The position numbers and the translations under genes were made by a program. The notes beneath the pieces were generated by a model. The model did not search any database and had not been told where the DNA came from. It saw only the letters and a program-made list of their open reading frames with translations. This document shows, piece after piece, positions 1 to 6,748 of a DNA stretch of 13,838 bases; position 1 is the stretch's first letter; each line of letters begins with the position of its first letter. Source of the stretch: CAYNEL01 sp964396225 (GTDB lineage: Bacteria > Patescibacteriota > Minisyncoccia > Moranbacterales > UBA1568); the NCBI GenBank assembly GCA_964396225.1, contig CAYNEL010000027.1, positions 1-13,838 on the forward strand. The letters are read 5' to 3'.

Positions 1-180
1 GAGTTTTCTGTTATAATTCCAAAATCTGACCGAAAAGCGCTTATTCAAGCCATCGAGGACCTGCGCCGAGACCCGGAGCGTCGGGCGAGGCTAGGTCGGG
101 ACGCGCGGTCCTTCGCGGAGCGCGAATTTGACCTCTTGACCACGGCCCGAGAGTATGCCAAGCTCTACCGCTCGCTCTAG
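1..180 (+). CDS. Glycosyltransferase family 4, C-terminal fragment
   Basis: The reading frame is open from the first base and ends at TAG 178-180, giving 59 residues. The gene starts upstream of the window. The visible part has the layout of the extreme C-terminus of a GT-B, GT4-type glycosyltransferase: a short segment ending the nucleotide-sugar-binding domain (VIIPKSD), then helix AIEDLRRDPERRARLG, then a closing amphipathic helix with ARSFAEREFD. The pattern 'L..DPERR..LG..AR..AE..FD' is very common at this place in GT4 proteins, and the complete GT4 at 11943-13103 ends in a similar way. The first 35 bases are more AT-rich than what follows. The donor and acceptor cannot be told because the catalytic EX7E region is outside the window. 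A glycosyltransferase fits the neighbouring flippase and GT-C genes. The family call is moderately sure; the specificity is unknown. Confidence 0.7.
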   Translation, partial: EFSVIIPKSDRKALIQAIEDLRRDPERRARLGRDARSFAEREFDLLTTAREYAKLYRSL

Positions 181-254
181 GGTTGGTGGGTGACGGACGG
201 TCCGCCGTCTCGTGCGGCCACGGGCCATCCGTAACTTTACTAACCATTCCCTAC

Positions 255-1760
255 ATGTCTTTCGCTCTCAAAAAACTTTCCGAACACAAGCAGGAGTTCC
301 AGACGGACAAGATGAAGGTTCCGGTGGTGCTTCACATCAACGACGAGCTCCTCCCGAACGAATCCACCATGCTCCAACTGGAGAGCGTGGCGAGCAACCC
401 AGAGCTTTTCCATCACCTGGCCGCCATGGCCGACGTGCATTCGAAGCCCGGCCGCAAGAACGCTACCGGTACCACCGTTGTTTCCGAAAAATACATTCTC
501 CCCCAGGTCAACGACTCCGATCCCGCCTGCGGGATGCGGATCGTCCGGACCAATCTCACCGATGAAAACACCACACCCGAGGAGATAGACCGGCTGTTCC
601 GGGCACTCGTTCCCCGCGTCCCGACCAAGAAATTCATCGGCACCTTCCTTCCTTTTTCGCTGGTCCTTGATATCGCGCGCAGCGGGGTGGCGCCTCTTCT
701 GAAACGCTTCAACATCAAGACCAAGCACGAGCTCGAGAACGCGCTCGGCGGAGCCAACTTCTTCGGCGACCATACTCCTTCCCGCCGTGACATCCTTCAT
801 CACATTCCTGCCCTGTTCATCTTCTTTGCCCAGTTCCGGCTCGGCATCCTGGGCGCCGCCGGCAATCATTTCCTCGACCTGATGAAGGTGACCGGCATCG
901 AGGACGAGGAAGCGGCCAGACGGCTGGGCATCAAAAACGGCCAGTATCTCTTCATGGTGCACTGCGGGTCCGGCATCCTCGGTCAGTACAGCATGTATAT
1001 GTACACTGCCAAGAAGCGGGAGCATCTCTCCCAGGCCATCATGGTGGAGCTTGGCAAGCTCCTCTTCTTCTCCCCGCTCCGCTCGGTCTACCGGAGGATC
1101 GCGCATAAGATCAAAGCCTACGGCAACGGCTCGCGCGAGGAGCTCTTTACCTACGAGGGCGACGCTCCGGAGGGTCGGATGTACATGTTCGCCCGGAACG
1201 CCTGCTCCAACTGGGCCCATGCCAACCGGGCTATGATTACCCACAACGTCGCCCGCACCGTCGAGGAGGTGCTCGGCCGCGATCCCGGCTTCGAGCTTCT
1301 CTATGATATGCCGCATATCCTCGTGAGCCAGGAGGAGCACTATGACAAACAAGTCTGGGTGCACCGGAACGGTACCTCCCGCGCCTACGGACCATCGCGT
1401 ATGGTCGATCATCCTGTTTTCAAGGATACCGGCGAGCCGGCCTTCATTCCTTCATCGATGTCTACCGAGGCGTATCTCTGTGTCGGCCAGGACGGCAATA
1501 CCTCGAGCTTCTATTCGTGCAACCACGGTGCCGGTAAGTCCGCGAAAAAGACCGAAAGCGATATCCCGGAGGACACGCAGGCCCTCCGCAAGAAGCTCGA
1601 AACAAAGGGAGTCAAGCTCTACAACGGCCGCTCGTCCAAGGTCATCGAACAGGACTCCTCGCACTACAAGCGCATCGACACTATTATGGAGGGCGTCAAG
1701 GCGAACGGCATCGTCAAGCCGGTGGCCCGGATGCAGCCGGTGGCGGTCATTATGTATTAG
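255..1760 (+). CDS. rtcB: Divergent RtcB-family RNA-splicing ligase
   Basis: This is a 501-residue RtcB homologue. The family joins RNA 2',3'-cyclic-phosphate or 3'-phosphate ends to 5'-OH ends using Mn2+ and a histidine-GMP intermediate. Motifs appear in family order: MADVH (D60), D89-P-A-C92-GMR, GNHFLD (N204, H205), H236-C-G-S-G, NWAHANRAMITH, YDMPH (H354), VHRNGTSRA, and N-H424-GAGK, where H424 aligns with the guanylylated histidine. Every metal ligand and the nucleophile are therefore present. Four normally conserved positions differ. The Arg after HSGS is G240, the Arg after HGAG is K428, the Glu of NHFxE is D208, and the penultimate Lys is M500. Length is close to archaeal RtcB (about 480) and longer than E. 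coli (408). The ATG at 255 is chosen because the frame upstream to 183 looks non-coding. No Shine-Dalgarno site is visible. The P-loop kinase follows after 19 bases. No archease or RtcR regulator lies in the window. The family is sure; canonical activity is uncertain. Confidence 0.9.
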   Translation: MSFALKKLSEHKQEFQTDKMKVPVVLHINDELLPNESTMLQLESVASNPELFHHLAAMADVHSKPGRKNATGTTVVSEKYILPQVNDSDPACGMRIVRTNLTDENTTPEEIDRLFRALVPRVPTKKFIGTFLPFSLVLDIARSGVAPLLKRFNIKTKHELENALGGANFFGDHTPSRRDILHHIPALFIFFAQFRLGILGAAGNHFLDLMKVTGIEDEEAARRLGIKNGQYLFMVHCGSGILGQYSMYMYTAKKREHLSQAIMVELGKLLFFSPLRSVYRRIAHKIKAYGNGSREELFTYEGDAPEGRMYMFARNACSNWAHANRAMITHNVARTVEEVLGRDPGFELLYDMPHILVSQEEHYDKQVWVHRNGTSRAYGPSRMVDHPVFKDTGEPAFIPSSMSTEAYLCVGQDGNTSSFYSCNHGAGKSAKKTESDIPEDTQALRKKLETKGVKLYNGRSSKVIEQDSSHYKRIDTIMEGVKANGIVKPVARMQPVAVIMY

Positions 1761-1779
1761 GGTTTTCATCCCCTGTCTT

Positions 1780-2367
1780 GTGGAAATCATCACCTTGTCA
1801 GGCGTGGACGGTTCGGGCAAGTCCACCCAGCTGAAACTCCTCAAAGAGCGGCTTGAAGCGGCCGGTAAGCGGGTGGCGTATTTCCACGCGGTCGAATTCT
1901 CGCTGGCCAACCGCCTGAGCCGTTTTCTGAAAGGCGGACGGGCGTTCGAGCCGGGTCGGGAAGCGGGCGTGACGCGGGCCTCATGGCTCTCCGTCATCCT
2001 GCGCAAAAAATTCCTCTTCCTTGATTTGCTCCGTTTCCGGATTCATCTCCGTACGTTGGCAAGAGCTGGTTATGACGTGCTCCTCTCTGATCGCTACTTC
2101 TACGACTCTCTCGTCAACCTGGCCTATCTCGAAAGCCAGGCGTCGGTCTCGTATCCCTTGCTCGAGCGACTGATCATCCCTCCGACCCGGGCCTACTACC
2201 TCTCCGTCGCGGCCGAGGATGTCATGCGCCGCGAGCGCGCTCCGGAGCAGGGCGCGGACTATCTCAAACAGAAGATCGCCCTCTTCGAACAAAAAAAAGA
2301 AGCGTGGCGGATGGTTTCCGTCGACGCTTCGCGTCTAGCCTCTGAAGTGAGCTCTTCCATCGTCTAA
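1780..2367 (+). CDS. Thymidylate-kinase-like P-loop kinase
   Basis: This 195-residue protein has the thymidylate kinase fold. The Walker A motif lies at the N-terminus as SGVDGSGKST (residues 7-16), starting after one beta strand as in TMP kinases. A DRY motif lies at D104-R105-Y106 within LSDRYFYDS and would bind the base and phosphates. A charged RRERAPEQGADYLKQK segment matches the LID region. The usual FEGxDG of housekeeping TMP kinase is LSGVDG here, so the Glu is replaced by Ser. I recognise this variant from kinase-like proteins encoded in polysaccharide loci, and its substrate is not established. GTG 1780 is chosen because it puts the Walker A loop at the normal distance. In the same frame the stretch back to 1342 runs inside rtcB and is not real. 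The gene lies 19 bases after rtcB and 2 bases before the flippase, so co-transcription and coupling are likely. An A8 run at 2291-2298 sits inside the gene. It could be a true dTMP kinase or a nucleotide or sugar kinase of the glycan pathway. Confidence 0.8.
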   Translation: MEIITLSGVDGSGKSTQLKLLKERLEAAGKRVAYFHAVEFSLANRLSRFLKGGRAFEPGREAGVTRASWLSVILRKKFLFLDLLRFRIHLRTLARAGYDVLLSDRYFYDSLVNLAYLESQASVSYPLLERLIIPPTRAYYLSVAAEDVMRRERAPEQGADYLKQKIALFEQKKEAWRMVSVDASRLASEVSSSIV

Positions 2368-2369
2368 TT

Positions 2370-3845
2370 ATGTCAAGCCTGACCAAGTCCGTTTTTTGGC
2401 TTACTCTAAGCGAAATCCTCTTCAACCTGTCCGGCTACATCATCCACGCCGTGGCGGGGCGGGTCTTGGGCCCGTCCGACTATGGCCGCTACGCCCTCGT
2501 GGTGACGCTCACCACCGTCATCGTCATCCTGATCGGCAATGGCATCCCCACCGCCATGTCGCGCTATCTGAGCGAGGTCTTCGAGACGGCGCCGGGCAAG
2601 GTACTCACCATCAAGCGCCACGGCGCTCGCCTCCAGGTCCTCCTCATGGGCGCCGTGACGCTCGTCTTCTTCCTCCTGGCCCCGATGACGGCGCGGCTCC
2701 TCGGGGATCCGACCCTTACTCCCCTCCTCCAGCTCGCCTCCCTCATTATCCCGACCTTCGCCCTGGCCTCCTTCTACTATTATTATTTCACCGGGCTCCA
2801 CCTCTTCCACTACCAGGCCATCCTGAAATCCTTCCGCTCGTTCGTCCGGATCGTCGTCATCGTGGGTATGACCGTGACGCTTGGACTCCATGGGGCGGTG
2901 GCTGGCTACGCGGTGGTGCCGGTTCTTGTCTTCGCGCTAGCCTGGTATTTCGACCGGAAGACTATCCGGCCGTTTCGCGAGGCGGCCGACGGGGCTGGGG
3001 CGGACAGTACGTTCCATTGGCGGCAGCTTCTTGCTTACGCCTGGCCACTCACCCTCTTCATGCTCTTCTACGAGCTCTTCATTTCGATCGACCTCTATCT
3101 TGTGAAAGCGGTGCTCGGAAGCGACTACCTGACCGGTCTTTACAACGCGGCGCTCACCGTGGGCCGCATCCCCTACTACCTCTTCTACGCGCTGGCCATC
3201 GTGCTCCTGCCGGCGCTGGCCAAGCTGAACGCCGTCTCTGACCGCGAAGCCATGCGGAAGCTGATGACGCAGGCCCTCCGCTACGCCGGCATCATCCTCC
3301 TCCCGCTTTCGGTTCTCCTGATAGCCTATGCTGGGCCGACGCTTGGGCTTCTCTTCGGGGACGATTACCTGCCCGCCCGGCTGGCGCTCCAGATGCTGGT
3401 GCCGGGTCTTTCCGCTCTGACCGTCTTTTACCTCTTGGCCAACGCGTTGAACGGTGTCGGACGGGCCTCCCTCTCCCTCAAACTGGCCGTCGGCGGCTTC
3501 GTCCTAGCCGCCGCCCTCAACTGGGTCTTTCTCGTCGAACTGGGAGATATCTTCGGGGCCGCGCTGGCCACCACCCTGGCCGGCCTCGTCATGACCGGTG
3601 TCATGCTCGGCATCGTCCACCGATACCTGCCCTTCGGCTTCAGCTCGATCGGCATCCTGAAGACGCTCCTCGCCGGTTTTCTCATGACGGTGCTGGTGGC
3701 CCTGCTACCGGCGGCCGACTGGCGCTTCATCCCGTACTCCGCCCTTACCGGATCGCTTTACCTCGGCCTGCTCGCGTGGTGGCGGGTACTCGGTCCCGCC
3801 GATTGGGCGCCTCTCGCCAGACGTTTCTCGAAGAAAACCGCTTGA
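2370..3845 (+). CDS. Wzx-type oligosaccharide flippase (MOP/PST family)
   Basis: This is a 491-residue polytopic membrane protein with about 12-14 hydrophobic segments across its whole length and no soluble domain. The N-terminus has the hallmark of the polysaccharide transporter branch of the MOP superfamily: an amphipathic first segment (FWLTLSEILFNLSGYII), then AGRVLGPSDYGRYALV, where the LGPxDYGxY motif is typical. The central loop SIDLYLVKAVLG, the segment around GLYNAALTVGRIPYY, and the C-terminal NGVGRASLSL are also characteristic. Length matches the usual 430-500 residues. Such proteins move undecaprenyl-diphosphate-linked oligosaccharides from the cytoplasmic to the outer leaflet. 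The start codon lies 2 bases after the kinase stop, so translation is probably coupled. It shares the locus with glycosyltransferases and UDP-glucose dehydrogenase, which fits glycan export. The identity of the glycan is unknown. No terminator separates it from the next gene, whose promoter begins 19 bases after the stop. Confidence 0.9.
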   Translation: MSSLTKSVFWLTLSEILFNLSGYIIHAVAGRVLGPSDYGRYALVVTLTTVIVILIGNGIPTAMSRYLSEVFETAPGKVLTIKRHGARLQVLLMGAVTLVFFLLAPMTARLLGDPTLTPLLQLASLIIPTFALASFYYYYFTGLHLFHYQAILKSFRSFVRIVVIVGMTVTLGLHGAVAGYAVVPVLVFALAWYFDRKTIRPFREAADGAGADSTFHWRQLLAYAWPLTLFMLFYELFISIDLYLVKAVLGSDYLTGLYNAALTVGRIPYYLFYALAIVLLPALAKLNAVSDREAMRKLMTQALRYAGIILLPLSVLLIAYAGPTLGLLFGDDYLPARLALQMLVPGLSALTVFYLLANALNGVGRASLSLKLAVGGFVLAAALNWVFLVELGDIFGAALATTLAGLVMTGVMLGIVHRYLPFGFSSIGILKTLLAGFLMTVLVALLPAADWRFIPYSALTGSLYLGLLAWWRVLGPADWAPLARRFSKKTA

Positions 3846-3863
3846 GGTCTCCCGTCGGGTCCG

Positions 3864-3892
3864 TTGAATCCAGCTACGGCATCTGGTATAGT
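3864..3892 (+). promoter_or_regulatory. Extended -10 sigma70-type promoter
   Basis: TTGAAT (3864-3869), a 17-base spacer, then TATAGT (3887-3892) match the bacterial housekeeping consensus well. TG at 3884-3885 gives an extended -10 element. It lies just after the flippase stop. The predicted +1 by standard spacing is 3899, which is the A of an in-frame ATG of the next gene. Confidence 0.75.
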
Positions 3893-3898
3893 ATGGGA

Positions 3899-5218
3899 AT
3901 GGAATTTTGGGACACACAGCATCGGCGGGGCATGGTTCGGGATTCCTATCGGATCACGGTGGCCGCGCTCACCTTTCTTGGTGGGTGTTTTTTTGCCCCG
4001 TGCCTTTCGACCGTGCACGCGGCTTCTTTTCCGGCCGACGCTTTTTCCGGCACGACGAGGACAGTGACGCTTCCGAACGGGACCTATGCCGATCCGGTGA
4101 CGGTCCCGCCGGGAGGTACCCTCGTCGGCCAATCCCAATCCGAGACGATCCTCAGCGGAGGGGTGCTGCTCCGGGAGGGAGCCCAACTGAAGAATCTTAC
4201 GGTGACGGCGGCCGGCATCAAGATCGAAGCCGATGCGGACGCGCGTATCGAGGATGTGGTCGTCCGCGGCACCACCGAGAACGGGATCGAGACCGTTGGC
4301 CTTGGCCTGCTCGAGATGCGTCGGACCAAGGTTGTGGAATCCCAAAAAAAGGGAGTCTATGTCCGCTGGGGCAAGCGCATTGCCTTTTCGGAACTGGCTG
4401 TGGAAAACAACCACGAGGAAGGCGTCGACGCGCGGAGCCGGGTCTCGGGCTTCATCCGCGATTCGGTGTTCGCCGGCAACGGCGAAAGCGGCCTGGAGAT
4501 CATCGTCGGTGACTCGCGCCTCGAGATCGTCGACAACCGGATCATGCGGAACGCGTCCAGTGGGGCGAGTTTCCAGTTCTACGCGAGTTCCCCCGCCCCG
4601 GGCGCCATCCTGGTCTCCCGGAACGCTTTCGCGGACAACCAGAAGAACGGCATCGACTGCAGCTGGCCGAACGCCGGCCATGCGGCAGAGGACTACTTCG
4701 CTCGCTCTCTCGCCATCAGTGCCGACAACACCTTCACCGGGAACGGCAAACGGGACGTCAACAAGGCGTGCACCGACGAGACCGGCGGGGACGTGGCCGA
4801 CACGACCGCCGGGATGGTCCGCGGCGCCCACGTTGAGTCGCCGCTTTCCGTATCGGACAAGGAGCGGCTTCGGTCGGAGATCGAGGCTTCCGTCGGCGAA
4901 CGACTGGCGGTGGCCGAGCAGGCGACGGACGCACTCCATCGGCAGTCGGACGAGGCCCGCTCCCGCCTCGAGGGACTGCCCTGGCTATGGCTCAGGGTCG
5001 TCGGCATCAGGAAATCGGACCTCGAGCATCTGCGTACTCTGCGCGCGAAACACGACCAGCTCCAGACCGAGTTCAAGGATTTCATGCAGCAGACGATCGA
5101 TCCGGCCAAGCAGGAACGAGTCACCCGGCGTTACCATGACTTGGAACAGCTGGGACGGGATCAGGACGACGCCATCAATCATCTCAAGGGTCTTGGTTTC
5201 CTGGCTTGGTTACGCTAG
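3899..5218 (+). CDS. Secreted right-handed beta-helix protein with helical C-terminal tail
   Basis: The protein has 439 residues from ATG 3899, or 428 from ATG 3932. The N-terminus is an export signal: from 3932 the n-region is MVRDSYR, then a hydrophobic core ITVAALTFLGG, then STVHA followed by A as a likely signal peptidase site. Next, roughly residues 50-310 hold tandem short strands of the parallel beta-helix (PbH1, pectin-lyase-like) type, with 'NGI', 'SGLEI' and 'L.IVDNRIMRN' style coils. The region reads like NosD or right-handed beta-helix domains, which often bind or cleave polysaccharide. No lyase catalytic set is recognisable. The last 115 or so residues are charged and helical, probably coiled coil, interrupted by a short WLWLRVVG patch and ending GFLAWLR. 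I do not recognise this tail. The predicted +1 coincides with ATG 3899, which is why that start is given; 3932 makes the tidier signal peptide. The phosphatase gene follows after 48 bases. The role is probably structural or polysaccharide-binding at the surface, which is an inference. Confidence 0.75.
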   Translation: MEFWDTQHRRGMVRDSYRITVAALTFLGGCFFAPCLSTVHAASFPADAFSGTTRTVTLPNGTYADPVTVPPGGTLVGQSQSETILSGGVLLREGAQLKNLTVTAAGIKIEADADARIEDVVVRGTTENGIETVGLGLLEMRRTKVVESQKKGVYVRWGKRIAFSELAVENNHEEGVDARSRVSGFIRDSVFAGNGESGLEIIVGDSRLEIVDNRIMRNASSGASFQFYASSPAPGAILVSRNAFADNQKNGIDCSWPNAGHAAEDYFARSLAISADNTFTGNGKRDVNKACTDETGGDVADTTAGMVRGAHVESPLSVSDKERLRSEIEASVGERLAVAEQATDALHRQSDEARSRLEGLPWLWLRVVGIRKSDLEHLRTLRAKHDQLQTEFKDFMQQTIDPAKQERVTRRYHDLEQLGRDQDDAINHLKGLGFLAWLR

Positions 5219-5221
5219 AAT
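5193..5221 (+). promoter_or_regulatory. Sigma70-type promoter for the phosphatase gene
   Basis: TTGGTT (5193-5198), exactly 17 bases, then TAGAAT (5216-5221). The -10 element overlaps the TAG stop of the beta-helix gene. The predicted +1 near 5228 leaves a leader of about 39 bases to ATG 5267. That leader is C-rich (CCCGCCCCACCCCCCC) and has no Shine-Dalgarno site. Confidence 0.6.
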
Positions 5222-5266
5222 ATACCCGCCCCACCCCCCCTCTCATCGAAAACCTGTGTTTCCCTT

Positions 5267-6655
5267 ATGTCATATTTGAAACGGATATTCACATCATCGC
5301 AGGCTTGGGTGTCCCAGCATTGGCAGTGGTCACTGGTAATCGCTCTCCTGGCAGCATTCGCCTTGGGGGCGGTCGCCGGGCTCTGCACCGAGAAACGTTT
5401 CGGCATCGTCGACCGCCTGGCCGACTCGCTGGCTCCCAAAGCCACCCAGAAGAAACCCGTTCCCAAGGCCGACCAGATCCACTGGACCATCCTCGGTCCG
5501 GAGGCGGTGGCGTTCCACTGGCGCGGAACGGAGACCACTATCCGCTACGGCGGACAGCCGGGCGTCTACCCTGAAACGGCTTCGGTCGCCGAACCAGCCC
5601 CCCTCCCAACGTCGTCCAAGGGGCCGTATCGTGAGGCGAAGCTCGAAAACCTCAAGCCGGACACCCTTTACCATTACACGCTCGGGGATACGGCGGCCAC
5701 CTTTCACACGCCCCCCATCGGATGGACAAGACCGTTCACTGTGGCGGCCGAAGCCGACATCGGGACGTCCGAACGCGCCGAACGCATCCAAACACTGATC
5801 ACCCAGGCCAAGCCGGATTTTGTGCTGGCGGTCGGCGACCTGACGTATGCCAACCAGGGCGGCCAGAACCGGGTAGACAAACATTTCAACATTGTTGCCC
5901 CATGGGCCGCATCCGCCGCCTATATGCCCATTTGGGGCAACCATGAATTCAAGCGGAACGACCCAACGGAGAATTACACCGGACGCTTCATCCTTCCCAA
6001 TGTCCAAGCCTTGGAGGCGGCTCGTACCAAGGACGGAAAGAACCTTACCGGTGGCGAAGACTGGTACTGGTTCGACTACGGCCATACCCGTTTCATCACC
6101 TATCCGGAGCCGGCTTCCGAAACCGATGCCGAGTGGAGGGAGTGGGCCAAGACCATGGAGAGCATGACCAGTCCCTTGGCTGCTGCTCAAAAGGATCCAA
6201 AGATCTCTTTTGTGGTGATTTTCGGCCACCATCCAGCTTACTCCTCGGGCAAGGAGGACGGCGAAGCTCCTCTGGCGGAGATCCTTTCCGCGCTGGCCAA
6301 GCGGTATCCGAAGCTGATACTTGTATTGAATGGCCATTCCCACAATTATGAGCGCGCTCTCCCGCCGGGCGGGGTGACGTACGTCACGGTCGGGACAGGA
6401 GGCGAGAGTCTCCAGCATCAGCAGGACGTACCGGCGGGAGGTTGCCTGTGGCGCGTCTGTCCCCCACCGGATTGGTCCGTCAAGCGGTATTTCCGTTTCG
6501 GGTATCTGAAACTGGCTTTCGAAAAGGAGAAAATCACCGGCCAATTTGTCTGCGGTCCGGATGACGACGATGACGATCCGCTGACGAACCGTTCGGACGT
6601 GGAGTGCCGTGAGGGTGATGTCATCGACACTTTCGAGATCAAGCCGCGGAGGTGA
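5267..6655 (+). CDS. Membrane-anchored purple acid phosphatase-like metallophosphoesterase
   Basis: This 462-residue protein has one hydrophobic anchor near residues 22-44 (WSLVIALLAAFALGAVAGL) and a short basic N-terminus, so the enzyme should face outward. Residues about 65-155 look like the fibronectin-III-like N-terminal domain of purple acid phosphatases, ending in LKPDTLYHYTLGD. The metallophosphoesterase domain follows with the full ligand set in order: D164 in AEADIG, D191 and Y194 in GDLTY, N225 in GNHE, H321 in FGHHPAYSS, and H357 and H359 in NGHSHNYER. Tyr194 is the charge-transfer ligand that marks the purple acid phosphatase subgroup. These enzymes hydrolyse phosphomonoesters, and some act on diesters, through an Fe-Fe, Fe-Zn or Fe-Mn pair. 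The C-terminal part holds four cysteines, possibly disulfides, and a run of six aspartates (432-437) that might bind calcium. It has its own promoter and a terminator after it. The substrate is unknown; phosphate scavenging or trimming of a phosphorylated glycan are both possible. Confidence 0.88.
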   Translation: MSYLKRIFTSSQAWVSQHWQWSLVIALLAAFALGAVAGLCTEKRFGIVDRLADSLAPKATQKKPVPKADQIHWTILGPEAVAFHWRGTETTIRYGGQPGVYPETASVAEPAPLPTSSKGPYREAKLENLKPDTLYHYTLGDTAATFHTPPIGWTRPFTVAAEADIGTSERAERIQTLITQAKPDFVLAVGDLTYANQGGQNRVDKHFNIVAPWAASAAYMPIWGNHEFKRNDPTENYTGRFILPNVQALEAARTKDGKNLTGGEDWYWFDYGHTRFITYPEPASETDAEWREWAKTMESMTSPLAAAQKDPKISFVVIFGHHPAYSSGKEDGEAPLAEILSALAKRYPKLILVLNGHSHNYERALPPGGVTYVTVGTGGESLQHQQDVPAGGCLWRVCPPPDWSVKRYFRFGYLKLAFEKEKITGQFVCGPDDDDDDPLTNRSDVECREGDVIDTFEIKPRR

Positions 6656-6700
6656 TGCCCGGGGCGGGAGGGGCCTATCAAGCAAAGGACGAGAAACAAC

Positions 6701-6722
6701 AACAGCCCGGCAGGGCTGTTTT
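6701..6722. terminator. Bidirectional intrinsic terminator
   Basis: AACAGCCC (6701-6708), loop GGCA, then GGGCTGTT (6713-6720) form a perfect 8-bp stem. On the + strand it runs into TTTTGGTTT. On the - strand it runs into TTGTTGTTTC. It sits between two converging genes whose stops are at 6655 and 6749, so it can end transcription from both sides. Confidence 0.8.
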
Positions 6723-6748
6723 GGTTTCCGGGTCTGTGGGGCGGGAAC

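Noticed and set aside
192..209. GACGG ... CCGTC hairpin after the first GT4 fragment as a terminator
   Set aside because: The stem is only 5 bp with an 8-base loop and no T-run follows.
183..254. Upstream TTG start for rtcB
   Set aside because: The 24 extra residues do not match the family and end just before a good ATG.
240..1412. Long open frame antisense to rtcB
   Set aside because: It lies opposite a gene with clear family motifs, and its translation is low-complexity with no recognisable domain. Long antisense frames are expected in GC-rich codon usage.
1342..1779. In-frame upstream extension of the kinase
   Set aside because: It overlaps the C-terminal catalytic region of rtcB, and its translation is Arg/Ser-rich noise. 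GTG 1780 gives the normal kinase N-terminus.
3776..3898. Upstream starts (3776, 3893) for the beta-helix protein
   Set aside because: They lie before the predicted transcription start and would bury the signal peptide behind up to 52 extra residues overlapping the flippase end.
3758..4939. 393-codon open frame antisense to the beta-helix gene
   Set aside because: No domain is recognisable, and the promoter and signal peptide are on the other strand.
5330..6685. 451-codon open frame antisense to the phosphatase gene
   Set aside because: The sense strand carries the complete metallophosphoesterase motif set; the antisense product resembles nothing and would cross the terminator-side region without signals.
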